In this document: positions 8,735-16,783 of the stretch, one piece after another
Position numbering within the stretch: position 1 is the stretch's first letter
How the letters are laid out: each line of letters starts with the position of its first letter
From: Bacillota bacterium
GTDB taxonomy: Bacteria; Bacillota; Clostridia; Lachnospirales; Lachnospiraceae
Assembly: GCA_023392615.1 (NCBI GenBank)
Contig: JAEVYT010000017.1
Span: 493,985-557,984 of the forward strand
Direction of reading: 5' to 3'
DNA: 64,000 bases
Position numbers and translations under genes: made by a program
The notes under the pieces: generated by a model
Told to the model about the DNA's origin: nothing
The model's input: only the letters and a program-made list of their open reading frames with translations
Databases searched by the model: none

Positions 8735-8755
8735 TTCATACTTGATTTATATGTA
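8735..8755. promoter_or_regulatory. RrF2-type operator, site 4 (cymR-like gene)
   Basis: Inverted repeat TTCATAC-N7-ATATGTA, related to sites 1 and 2 with the same 7-bp spacer. It covers the predicted start (about 8752) of the minus-strand promoter at 8759-8787. Confidence 0.55.
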
Positions 8756-8758
8756 ATG

Positions 8759-8787
8759 ATAATATATGATTATTGTAAAATTGTCAA
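8759..8787 (-). promoter_or_regulatory. Sigma-A promoter of the cymR-like gene
   Basis: On the minus strand: -35 TTGACA (8787-8782), 17-bp spacer, -10 TATTAT (8764-8759). Confidence 0.7.
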
Positions 8788-8834
8788 TGACATATTATTT
8801 ATATATGATTTAATGAAAAAATTTCATTTTCCTA

Positions 8835-8863
8835 TTGACATATAAGCAATATGGGAATATGAT
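8835..8863 (+). promoter_or_regulatory. Sigma-A promoter of cysK
   Basis: -35 TTGACA (8835-8840), 17-bp spacer, -10 TATGAT (8858-8863). The transcript would start near 8870, ahead of operator site 3. This also shows that the longer reading frame opening at 8835 is not the true cysK start. Confidence 0.8.
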
Positions 8864-8879
8864 AATAGCAAACATATTA

Positions 8880-8900
8880 ATCATATATGTAATATATAAA
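8880..8900. promoter_or_regulatory. RrF2-type operator, site 3 (cysK)
   Basis: Inverted repeat ATCATAT-N7-ATATAAA, matching the site 1 half-sites at 6 of 7 positions each with the same 7-bp spacer. It lies just past the predicted cysK transcription start. Confidence 0.55.
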
Positions 8901-8921
8901 ACGTGGATGGAGGTATTTATT

Positions 8922-9857
8922 ATGTCAAAAGTATTTAAAAGTTTAGCAGAGTTAGTAGGTAAGACACCTTTATTGGAATTATCTAATTACGAGAAGAAAC
9001 ACGACCTTGGTGCATCGGTTATTGCAAAATTAGAATATTATAATCCAGCAGGAAGTGTAAAGGATAGAATTGCAAAAGCGATGATTGAAGATGCAGAAGC
9101 AAAAGGCCTCTTAAAGCAAGATACAGTAATTATAGAGCCTACCAGTGGTAATACAGGAATCGGTTTGGCATCCATCGCAGCAGCAAGAGGTTATCGATTA
9201 ATTTTAACCATGCCTGAAACGATGAGTGTGGAAAGAAGAAATTTATTAAAAGCATACGGGGCAGAATTAGTATTAACAGAGGGAGCAAAAGGTATGAAGG
9301 GTGCAGTTGCCAGAGCAAGTGAGCTTGCACAAGAGATCCCGAATTCCTTCATCCCAGGCCAATTCGATAATCCAGCTAATCCGGCTGTTCATAGAGCAAC
9401 TACAGGTCCTGAGATTTGGGAAGATACCGATGGTAAGGTTGATTTCATAGTCGCAGGTATCGGTACTGGTGGTACCATTACTGGTGTAGGTGAGTATTTA
9501 AAATCACAAAATCCTAATTTGAAAGTTATTGCAGTAGAGCCTTTTGATTCACCGGTTCTCTCCGAAGGCAGAGCAGGAGCGCATAGAATCCAGGGAATTG
9601 GTGCAGGTTTTGTACCTCAGGTTCTTAATACGACAGTTTATGATGAGATTGTTACAGTAAAGAATGAAGATGCATTTGCAGTTGGTAAAGAATTATCAAA
9701 AACAGAAGGTCTTCTAGTTGGAATCTCTTCCGGTGCAGCGCTTTGGGCAGCTACAGAGATAGCAAAGCGTCCTGAGAATAAGGGAAAGAATATTGTAGTT
9801 ATTCTTCCGGATACAGGTGAAAGATATTTATCCACTCCTTTATTTGCAGAACAATAA
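8922..9857 (+). CDS. cysK: Cysteine synthase A (O-acetylserine sulfhydrylase)
   Basis: This 311-residue enzyme makes cysteine from O-acetylserine and sulfide and has the usual CysK length. The PLP Lys47 lies in NPAGSVKDR. The substrate loop is PTSGNTGIG, the phosphate-binding loop is GIGTGGTITG, and the late SSGAA motif is present. The ATG at 8922 follows a ggatggagg site; a longer frame would start inside the promoter. It is divergent from the CymR-like gene, with operator site 3 between promoter and start codon, so repression when cysteine is plentiful is likely. A strong terminator follows. Confidence 0.96.
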   Translation: MSKVFKSLAELVGKTPLLELSNYEKKHDLGASVIAKLEYYNPAGSVKDRIAKAMIEDAEAKGLLKQDTVIIEPTSGNTGIGLASIAAARGYRLILTMPETMSVERRNLLKAYGAELVLTEGAKGMKGAVARASELAQEIPNSFIPGQFDNPANPAVHRATTGPEIWEDTDGKVDFIVAGIGTGGTITGVGEYLKSQNPNLKVIAVEPFDSPVLSEGRAGAHRIQGIGAGFVPQVLNTTVYDEIVTVKNEDAFAVGKELSKTEGLLVGISSGAALWAATEIAKRPENKGKNIVVILPDTGERYLSTPLFAEQ

Positions 9858-9900
9858 ATCGATCATTTACTTTATCCTGTGAATTAACATATTATCTATG

Positions 9901-9930
9901 AAAAGGGATACCCGAGAGGGTATCCCTTTT
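9901..9930. terminator. Bidirectional terminator between cysK and the MCP gene
   Basis: A 13-bp perfect stem (AAAAGGGATACCC at 9901-9913, its complement at 9918-9930) with loop gaga. A-tract and T-tract lie within the stem ends, serving both convergent genes. Confidence 0.93.
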
Positions 9931-9956
9931 CATGTACCGAAGGTACTACTATTATA

Positions 9957-11654
9957 TTAATCTACTTGAAAGAACTTGATTAACTCACTCAATTGATCAA
10001 CGATTTCTCTGTTGTTTTTTGCCTGTTCCAGTACTTCATCCGTTTTGTGGAAGATTGAAGTAGAACTAGAAGCAATTTCAGTTGAGCCTTTTGCACCCTC
10101 CTGTGAAGCGATAGTTACTTCATCAATCGCACGTCGGATATACATAATGGATTCATTCAATTGAGATGCGGAGTTCTTAATTTCAGATACCATCAGTTCA
10201 ATTGCCTTTGCGTCTCCGTCATATTGTTCACCGGTATCAACTAAGAATGAGTAATCTTTTATTACTTTTGTATCCACAAACTCCAACAATTGTTTTGAAT
10301 CAGAAACAATATCTTCGACTGCAGCGGATATATCATTTGAGATTGTTTCAATTTGGGATACAGCATGCTTGGAATTTAACGCAAGTTTGGCAATCTCACC
10401 TGATATTACTGCAAATCCCTTTCCTGCCTCACCTGCACGCGCTGACTCGATGGAAGCATTCAATGCGAGTAGATTTGTTTGCGCGGTGATATCCAGGATT
10501 GTTTTGGATAGGACTTTGATTTCATTAATGGCAGAGGTTCTTTCGATTGAACTTCTTAGCTTACTATTTGCATTTTCATACATCTCGATTGCAGTCTTCT
10601 GTGAGTCAAGTGCAACAGTTTTTAAATTTTCAGCTCTTTCCTTGATTTCTGAAGCTAATACTTGACCATTCTCACTTTTTTCTGTTACTCGTACAATTTC
10701 TTCTTCAATGGTTACAGAGGTTGCATTCATTTCTTCAGAGGATGCAGCAGTTTCTTCAAGACCGGCTGATAATTCCTCTGTGGTTGCAGTAATGCTTTCA
10801 ACATCACGATACACAATATGGGAGCCTTCTTCTATTATTAAAGATGATTCGCTGATTTTGGATACAGAAGACTTAATGGATAAGATAATATTCTTAACCC
10901 TATCCTGCATATTATTGAAGGAACGGATGCTGTCTCCAACTTCATCTTTTCGATTGTGATCTTTTATTTGGAATAAAACTCCGAAGTTACCTTTTTCAAG
11001 ACTCTCGAGATTGGTTTTGACCATGCCGAAGATCTTTGATATGTAGCTACCAAAAATATATGCAAAAACAGAACCTATCAATAAGAAGATGCCTTGTAAT
11101 ATTAAAGTGGATTGCATTGCACCATTCACTTTTTTATTGATTACATCGGTATGTATTCCGGAAAATATCATTCCGATCACATTTCCATTTTTATCGGCTA
11201 ACGGTGTATAATAAACTCTAGAAGGTCGATCCACAACCTTAGCGTTACCCGTATAAGTTTTATTACTTTTTAGTACTTTGTTTAGTACTTCATCAGATGC
11301 CTTCGTACCGATCATACGATTATTATCCTTGTCTCGTACAGTGGTAGCAATTCGGGTATCTCCTGCAAAAATAGTTATTAATGAATTAGTATCTTTTGAG
11401 ATTGTGTCGATTAACTCAAAGTTTTCATTAATTTTAACATTACCCTTATATAATATATTGCCATCCATATGCCAATCGCCTGGATATTTTGAATCAAATA
11501 ATGTCATACTCAAGTTTGTAAAACTTTTAAGTTCTTGGTCAATTTCATCATTGTATGTATTTATTATTTTGCTTCGTGTCGAAACACTCGTCATAATAAT
11601 AAGTACGATTAGGAAAATATTTAAAGCAATTGTTACTTTCCATTTTATCTTCAT
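9957..11654 (-). CDS. Methyl-accepting chemotaxis protein, single-Cache type
   Basis: This is a 565-residue chemoreceptor. An N-terminal membrane helix (residues ~7-25) is followed by an extracellular domain of about 150 residues with DTISKDTNSLITIFAGDTRI and VYYTPLADKNGNVIGMIF, typical of a single-Cache sensor. A second membrane helix lies near residues 185-207, then a HAMP domain. The conserved signalling hairpin LLALNASIESARAGEAGKG falls around residue 400. The C-terminus has no CheR-binding pentapeptide. It stands alone here, with no chemotaxis genes beside it. The ligand is unknown. Confidence 0.92.
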   Translation of the reverse strand: MKIKWKVTIALNIFLIVLIIMTSVSTRSKIINTYNDEIDQELKSFTNLSMTLFDSKYPGDWHMDGNILYKGNVKINENFELIDTISKDTNSLITIFAGDTRIATTVRDKDNNRMIGTKASDEVLNKVLKSNKTYTGNAKVVDRPSRVYYTPLADKNGNVIGMIFSGIHTDVINKKVNGAMQSTLILQGIFLLIGSVFAYIFGSYISKIFGMVKTNLESLEKGNFGVLFQIKDHNRKDEVGDSIRSFNNMQDRVKNIILSIKSSVSKISESSLIIEEGSHIVYRDVESITATTEELSAGLEETAASSEEMNATSVTIEEEIVRVTEKSENGQVLASEIKERAENLKTVALDSQKTAIEMYENANSKLRSSIERTSAINEIKVLSKTILDITAQTNLLALNASIESARAGEAGKGFAVISGEIAKLALNSKHAVSQIETISNDISAAVEDIVSDSKQLLEFVDTKVIKDYSFLVDTGEQYDGDAKAIELMVSEIKNSASQLNESIMYIRRAIDEVTIASQEGAKGSTEIASSSTSIFHKTDEVLEQAKNNREIVDQLSELIKFFQVD

Positions 11655-11954
11655 GTTATCAGCCCTTTCGTAACTATTTTTTCGTAGTAATATTATAACA
11701 CAATATAGAGTAACTTAAACAACAAAATATTCGTAAATATGACAATATATACATCTAAACAACATATTACTACCAATAAATAGTTATTCCTGTTTATTCT
11801 TTAGAATATACGACAAAATATGTATTAGAATAAAAAGGAAGCGTAATATTAATCAATATTATTTAATTTACATTTTGGCTCTGATTTTGATATGATATGG
11901 AGAGAGAGAATTTATGCAAGTGATTAATGATAGAAATGAAAGGAGAGAAAAGAT
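11655..11954. other. Divergent intergenic region, MCP / deacetylase
   Basis: This 300-bp AT-rich gap separates two divergent genes. A minus-strand -10-like TATAAT (11697-11692) could serve the MCP gene, but its -35 is poor and no clear sigma-D sequence was seen. The plus-strand gene has a good aggagag ribosome site. No other structure was recognised. Confidence 0.4.
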
Positions 11955-12596
11955 ATGCAAGAATTAAAAAACTTAAATGATAATAAAATTATTGCACTAA
12001 CATTCGATGATGGACCAAGTATCGATACAACTCCACAGATCCTTGATAAACTTGAAAAATATGGGGTGAAAGCTACCTTCTTTTTGTGTGGTAAAAATAT
12101 TAATGAAGAATCAAAGATGATTATGGAGCGACAATTAGAACTTGGCTGTGAACTTCAAAACCATTCATGGTCTCATATTGATATGAGCTTGATAAATGAA
12201 AAGGAGATTAGTAAGGAAGTATTGGATACTAGTCGTATTATATATAAAACGGTTGGAGTCAAACCAACTTTCTTTCGACCCCCATATATTCTTACCAGTC
12301 AAACAATGTTTGATCTGATTGAACTTCCGTTTATTAATGGGGTAGCATGTAGTGATTGGGAGGAGGATGTGAGTAGTGAAGTGAGGATATCTACTTTATT
12401 ACAGAATGTGACAGATGGAGATATTATACTACTTCATGATTTCTCTGGGAATATTAATACAGTAAATGCAATGGATGGAATTATAACAGGGCTTTGGGAA
12501 AGAGGGTTTCAATTTGTGACCTTAAGTGAATTGTTTAGACTCAAGGGTGTGGATGCCAATGTAAAGCACAAGCTATGGTCAAATGTATTAGATTAA
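11955..12596 (+). CDS. Polysaccharide deacetylase family protein (NodB domain)
   Basis: This 213-residue protein is essentially one NodB domain with no signal peptide or membrane anchor. It has the catalytic Asp pair in ALTFDDGPS (residues 18-19), the zinc His pair in NHSWSH, the RPPY motif with its Arg (FFRPPYIL), and a final catalytic His in ILLHDF. Members remove acetyl groups from N-acetylglucosamine polymers such as peptidoglycan; the lack of an export signal leaves the substrate open. It is a single gene in this region. Confidence 0.85.
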   Translation: MQELKNLNDNKIIALTFDDGPSIDTTPQILDKLEKYGVKATFFLCGKNINEESKMIMERQLELGCELQNHSWSHIDMSLINEKEISKEVLDTSRIIYKTVGVKPTFFRPPYILTSQTMFDLIELPFINGVACSDWEEDVSSEVRISTLLQNVTDGDIILLHDFSGNINTVNAMDGIITGLWERGFQFVTLSELFRLKGVDANVKHKLWSNVLD

Positions 12597-12700
12597 GTTA
12601 TCTGCTTGGGTTGCACAAACCTTATTCAGGATTTATAATTATTTAATCAAAGTATAAAAGTTAATTAATTATTACATAAAGATATTACCGGAGGGTTGAT

Positions 12701-13552
12701 ATGGGGAGAGTAAGGATTATAGCAGATAGTACTTGTGACTTGACGCAAGATTTAATCAAGAAATATGATATCACAATGATACCATTGAATATTGTTTTAG
12801 AGGATAAGAGTTTTAAGGACGGGGTTGAGATTATTCCTGAGGAGATATATGAGTGGGCGGATCGAAATAATACAACTCCTAAGACAGCTTCACCGGAGAT
12901 TGGATATATTATCGAGGTGTTAAAACCTATGGTGGTGGAAGAGGAAGAGATTATTTTTATCGGTATCTCTGAGGACATGTCTGTGACCTGTCAAACTGTA
13001 CGGATGGCAGCACAAGAATTAGAATACGAAAAACTATATGTCATAAACTCAATGAACTTATCAACAGGTATCGGTCTACAGGTTCTCCGAGCAGCCGAAT
13101 ATGCACTGCAGGGAATGAGTGCACTAAAAATTATCAAAGAAATCGAGAGTGCCAGGGATAAGGTATGTGCATCCTTTGTAATTGATACGTTAACTTATTT
13201 ACATAGGGGAGGGCGATGCAGTGCTGTTGCTGCATTATTCGGTAATGCACTTAAATTAAAACCTATGATTGCGGTTAATAACGGGAAAATGGGAGTGGAC
13301 AAAAAATATAGAGGAAGGCAGCAGGCTGTGGTGCGAAGCTATGCGAAGGATTTAGAGAGTCAACTGCTTCAGGCTGATTCAAAGCGTGTATTTATCACCC
13401 ACTCCGGAATAGATTTAGAGATTGAGCAGGAAACCTATGACTACTTGAAAGGATTGGGTTATTTCAAAGAAATCTACATAACAAGAGCTGGGGGTGTGAT
13501 TTCTAGTCATTGTGGACCAAATACTTTAGGAATCTTATTTTATAAAATGTAG
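12701..13552 (+). CDS. DegV family fatty-acid-binding protein
   Basis: This 283-residue DegV protein has the N-terminal motif IIADSTCDLTQDL, the lipid-contact region FIGISEDMSVTCQ (an S/T-rich variant of the usual S-x-x-L-S-G-T) and a C-terminal HCGPNTLG in place of the common HxGPG. DegV/FakB proteins bind fatty acids for phosphorylation by FakA. The changes at the two ligand motifs make it more divergent than the second DegV at 21689. The ribosome site ggagg precedes the ATG, and a terminator follows. Confidence 0.85.
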   Translation: MGRVRIIADSTCDLTQDLIKKYDITMIPLNIVLEDKSFKDGVEIIPEEIYEWADRNNTTPKTASPEIGYIIEVLKPMVVEEEEIIFIGISEDMSVTCQTVRMAAQELEYEKLYVINSMNLSTGIGLQVLRAAEYALQGMSALKIIKEIESARDKVCASFVIDTLTYLHRGGRCSAVAALFGNALKLKPMIAVNNGKMGVDKKYRGRQQAVVRSYAKDLESQLLQADSKRVFITHSGIDLEIEQETYDYLKGLGYFKEIYITRAGGVISSHCGPNTLGILFYKM

Positions 13553-13575
13553 TGGAATGTAATATGCTCTAAATA

Positions 13576-13640
13576 AAAACATCTTTCATAAACAACTGGC
13601 TGAGTTATTGAAACCAAGATTGTGATGAAAGATGTTTTTT
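13576..13640 (+). terminator. Terminator after the DegV gene
   Basis: A 14-bp stem (AAAACATCTTTCAT at 13576-13589, complement at 13625-13638) with a 35-nt loop, ending in a run of T. Confidence 0.8.
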
Positions 13641-13707
13641 ATTCAATAGAAAACAAATTGTTACTGTAAAGCGATAAGCTTTTGAGACGCATAGAAACTT
13701 TAGGCAA

Positions 13708-13959
13708 TCAGAAAATCATCTTCTGGACATTCACATCCGCGATTTCCTTTAATTCCTTTTCAAATTGTGCTGCCTTATCATCAGCATCATCAATAAACTC
13801 TAGCAGGATTAAACCGTTTGAACTGCATGCATCTTGTGATGCGACATGAAGCCCGATACGAGTGTTGATTTCACAACCATAAGATGTTAATAATTCTTGA
13901 ACAGAAGAAGCATTTTTTACACGATCCTTTAATACAAAACCCATAATAACTTTCGCCAT
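13708..13959 (-). CDS. Small ACT-like protein, TM1266 / iron-only hydrogenase regulator-like
   Basis: This is an 83-residue protein with an alternating beta-alpha pattern. Its first strand MAKVIMGFVLKDR, central IGLHVASQ and LILLEFIDDADDKAAQFEKE resemble the TM1266 family (ferredoxin-like fold, annotated as putative iron-only hydrogenase system regulator). The likeness is by pattern only. The start has a doubled aggaagg ribosome site. It is a single gene with no hydrogenase gene nearby, so no function is assigned. Confidence 0.6.
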   Translation of the reverse strand: MAKVIMGFVLKDRVKNASSVQELLTSYGCEINTRIGLHVASQDACSSNGLILLEFIDDADDKAAQFEKELKEIADVNVQKMIF

Positions 13960-14206
13960 AATGTTTCCTTCCTTTCTAGGTAGAAATAATATCTTACATA
14001 ATATCCCCTATTTAAAATATTTTATCATGATTTAACGATACCTTTATACAATAAACCAGATCTATGTAAATATGGGATAATATACAGTTATTATAACATA
14101 TTTTACAGTAAAAGAAATCTAAAGTTAACAAGTGAAGGTATTACATGTTTATAATTTCTGTGTTTTGTGAAGCATAATAAGGAAATAATTGAAGAGGAGG
14201 TATCGT

Positions 14207-14875
14207 GTGAACAATCAGGAATGGATCAAGAATAACAATGATATATTGCTATTATCGAATAAGAATAATGTAGAGATAGAAGGATTAATTAATTTTTTAC
14301 TGGCAAATATTTGTATGGAGACATTGCTTGGATTTAAACCGTCGTCATTAATCCATATACCAAAAATGGGAGACGAGTTAAAGGTCTTAACAATTCTTGC
14401 CGCTGTGATTAATCAGTATAATTGTAGATATGAAGTGCTACATGAAAACAATATTAGGTTGACCGTATTAATTTATCATACATTAACTTTAAATCATTGC
14501 TTACTAAGCAGAGAGAACCTCGATTACCTTAAAGAGCAGGGATATTTTATAGAAGGTTTCTCAATAAACAATATCTTCTCAGTGATAAAACAGAAGCTAG
14601 AGAATTATCAAAATAATAGAAGTAAAATCACCTTAGATGAAAACCATGTAGATGATTATCCTCATGAAATTGGAATTGTTCTAGGATATCCGATAGAGGA
14701 TGTGTTGGGGTTTATTACAAACCGTGGACAAAACTATATAATCAGTGGCTGTTGGAAAGTATATCATAATGCTGGTTCTAGTAAAAAAATATTTCAAGAA
14801 TATCATCGAATTCGAAGTGAGGCTGTAAAATATCTGATTGATAATAATTCGTTGCCCCATAGTATCACTTTTTAA
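14207..14875 (+). CDS. DUF3793 family protein
   Basis: The 222-residue product carries the DUF3793 signature in its C-terminal part: PHEIGIVLGYPIEDVLGFI, then SGCWKVYHNA and a helix with FQEYHRIRSEAVKYL. The GTG at 14207 is chosen because the gaggaggt ribosome site lies five bases before it; an upstream TTG overlaps that site. There is no signal peptide. DUF3793 proteins are common in Clostridia and their function is unknown. It is 158 bp upstream of argC but separated by argC's own promoter. Confidence 0.75.
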   Translation: MNNQEWIKNNNDILLLSNKNNVEIEGLINFLLANICMETLLGFKPSSLIHIPKMGDELKVLTILAAVINQYNCRYEVLHENNIRLTVLIYHTLTLNHCLLSRENLDYLKEQGYFIEGFSINNIFSVIKQKLENYQNNRSKITLDENHVDDYPHEIGIVLGYPIEDVLGFITNRGQNYIISGCWKVYHNAGSSKKIFQEYHRIRSEAVKYLIDNNSLPHSITF

Positions 14876-14959
14876 GAATATGTTGAAATATCAAATGAAA
14901 TAAAATATTGGTTATATGAATTATATGATGAAGGAGAATGGAAAAAAGATAAATTGCTA

Positions 14960-14988
14960 TTGACAGATGTAAGCTCGAGATGTATATT
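14960..14988 (+). promoter_or_regulatory. argC promoter
   Basis: -35 TTGACA (14960-14965), 17-bp spacer, -10 TATATT (14983-14988). The -10 lies inside the first ARG box. Confidence 0.75.
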
Positions 14989-15017
14989 TGTATAATAATT
15001 ATGTATAAATATACAGA
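14979..15017. promoter_or_regulatory. Pair of ARG boxes (ArgR/AhrC operator) over the argC promoter
   Basis: Two 18-bp boxes lie at 14979-14996 and 15000-15017 with 3 bp between them, the standard spacing for ArgR hexamer sites. The second matches the enteric consensus TNTGNATWWWWATNCANA at every defined position. The first is a weaker match. Box 1 covers the -10, so arginine-dependent repression is expected. Confidence 0.75.
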
Positions 15018-15033
15018 AATGAGAGGCGGTTTC

Positions 15034-15987
15034 ATGAAAAAGAAAGTATTTGTAGATGGGTTGTCAGGAACTACTGGTCTTAAGATACATGAAAGACTAG
15101 CTTTATATAATGAATTAGAGATGATTACTATAGATTATGAAAAAAGACGTGACGCAAAGGAAAGAGCAAAGTGTTTAAACGAAGCAGATATTGTTTTTTT
15201 ATGTTTGCCGGATGATGCGGCAAAGGAGGCTGTAAACCTTGTAACCAATCCTAACACTAGAATTATAGATGCAAGTACTGCTTATCGTACGGCTAAAGAT
15301 TGGACTTACGGCTTACCGGAATTATCAGCTGAACATAAGCAGGCGGTTATTGAAACCAAGAGACTCACTAATCCGGGATGTCATGCAACTGCATTTATCC
15401 TATCCGCATATCCTTTGGTATCAAAAGGGATTGTTGCACCTGATTATCCGATTACCTGCCAAAGTTTGACCGGATATAGTGGTGGCGGCAAGTCTTTAAT
15501 CGAGAAATATGAGCAAAATGAAGGAAAGAATGACTATACGAAAGCACCGAGACCATATGCTTTATCGTTAAATCATAAACATTTACCGGAGATGAGCATA
15601 CATGCTGGATTAACAGAAACACCATTCTTTGTACCGATTCTTGGTAATAATTATAAAGGGCTTGCAATTATGTTACCATTACATAATAAGCTTTTATCCA
15701 AGCAGTTGACCGCGAAAGAGTTACATGAGGTAATCAGTGAACATTATCAGAATCAAAAGTTTGTTCACGTAATGCCTTATGCGGATGATAGTGCACTTTT
15801 TGACGGCGCAGTGGATATAACGTCTTGTAATGATACCAATAAGGCTGAGATATTCGTGTTTGGAAATGATTCTAAAGGAACAACATTGGTGTTAACAAGA
15901 CTTGATAATCTAGGGAAGGGAGCTTCCGGTGCAGCGATTCAGAATATGAATTTAATGTTAGGGTTTGAGGAAGATTTATATCTGTAA
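15034..15987 (+). CDS. argC: N-acetyl-gamma-glutamyl-phosphate reductase, type 2
   Basis: This 317-residue enzyme reduces N-acetylglutamyl phosphate in arginine synthesis. It begins MKKKVFVDGLSGTTGLKIHE, with the dinucleotide-binding loop, and has the catalytic Cys in LTNPGCHATAF. Length and sequence fit the shorter ArgC2 class. The ATG at 15034 follows a gagaggcgg site; an upstream ATG at 15001 lies in the operator. No other arg genes lie in the window. Regulation by ArgR is strongly suggested by the paired ARG boxes. Confidence 0.93.
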   Translation: MKKKVFVDGLSGTTGLKIHERLALYNELEMITIDYEKRRDAKERAKCLNEADIVFLCLPDDAAKEAVNLVTNPNTRIIDASTAYRTAKDWTYGLPELSAEHKQAVIETKRLTNPGCHATAFILSAYPLVSKGIVAPDYPITCQSLTGYSGGGKSLIEKYEQNEGKNDYTKAPRPYALSLNHKHLPEMSIHAGLTETPFFVPILGNNYKGLAIMLPLHNKLLSKQLTAKELHEVISEHYQNQKFVHVMPYADDSALFDGAVDITSCNDTNKAEIFVFGNDSKGTTLVLTRLDNLGKGASGAAIQNMNLMLGFEEDLYL

Positions 15988-16068
15988 AGCAGAATGAAGC
16001 AACTTTGACTCAAGCGATTATAGCAGGTTACGAATACTTCAATTTAACTATGTTAAGTGTTAAAAATT

Positions 16069-16095
16069 AGGCTGGATGAAATGTCCGGCCTTTTT
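16069..16095 (+). terminator. argC terminator
   Basis: Stem AGGCTGGA (16069-16076) with TCCGGCCT (16084-16091) and one G-T pair, followed by tttt. Confidence 0.8.
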
Positions 16096-16133
16096 CTTGT
16101 GTAGAAGGAATTTTAAGCGTAGATTTTGTAATA

Positions 16134-16643
16134 CTAGTTGATCTTTCTTAAACTACAGGTGATATATCGCAGTTCTCGTGCTTTCATAGGAATTCGGAAG
16201 ATTTCGGCTAGAGAACATATCTTATCCACGAAACAAACCAATATTGATTCCCTATAGATCGGATAATGGGTAAGGGTCAAAGGCCACATGTGTTTTTTTA
16301 TGATATCCTCTTCGATAGGAGAAATAGGATAATATTTTTTAGCATTTTTACATGCAAAATCAGGATGATAAAAACCATGCAGACGATGGGTTTTATCTGG
16401 AATATGCCAATCATAAAGGTAAAAGTCATGGAGCATTGCCCCTCTTATAATCCCTTTGCGATCGAAGTGAAAAGGCAAGCAAAGGGATAAAAGATAACTG
16501 ACATATGCCACGGTCAAACAATGCATGAAGGTAGTAGTGTTCCCATGTTGAAGATATTGGTTCATTTCATGAAGTTTATCGTTATCATATAAGTCACTGA
16601 TTGTGTGAATAAAGTAATCCTTTTGTTCTTGTGTTAATCTCAT
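16134..16643 (-). CDS. HD-domain phosphohydrolase-like protein
   Basis: This 169-residue protein has a His in FMHCLTVAYVSYLL, the HD pair in RGAMLHDFYLYDW, and further His (LHGFYHP, KKHMWPL) followed by Asp in CFVDKICSL, which together fit a metal-binding HD domain. It has no other domain and no membrane segment. HD proteins hydrolyse nucleotides or phosphoesters; the substrate is not evident. An aggaaaggg site precedes the ATG. Confidence 0.75.
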   Translation of the reverse strand: MRLTQEQKDYFIHTISDLYDNDKLHEMNQYLQHGNTTTFMHCLTVAYVSYLLSLCLPFHFDRKGIIRGAMLHDFYLYDWHIPDKTHRLHGFYHPDFACKNAKKYYPISPIEEDIIKKHMWPLTLTHYPIYRESILVCFVDKICSLAEIFRIPMKARELRYITCSLRKIN

Positions 16644-16704
16644 TTTTACCCTTTCCTACGTTGCAAAAAGTAGCAGACGGATTTTGTTAAATAAGATGAT
16701 AAAA

Positions 16705-16757
16705 GCTGCTGCAAAAATCAAATCATAATATCTAATAGATTATCATTTTACAACAGC
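16705..16757 (-). terminator. Terminator after the DUF1189 gene
   Basis: On the minus strand GCTGTTGTAAAAT (from 16757) pairs with ATTTTTGCAGCAGC (to 16705), allowing G-U pairs, followed by ttttatc. Confidence 0.65.
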
Positions 16758-16783
16758 CCTTTTTACGATAGATATACCTAAGT

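Noticed and set aside
8835..8921. N-terminally extended cysK starting at 8835
   Set aside because: The extension begins within the -35 element, has no ribosome site, and the ATG at 8922 has an excellent one with the normal CysK length.
10202..11673. Plus-strand frames opposite the chemoreceptor (for example 11278-11673)
   Set aside because: They have low-complexity Leu/Ser-rich translations and no ribosome sites; they are shadows of the minus-strand MCP gene.
11955..12596. The NodB protein at 11955 as the missing pdaB half
   Set aside because: It is complete with its own start and first catalytic Asp pair, and lies 41 kb away on the wrong side of the recombinase.
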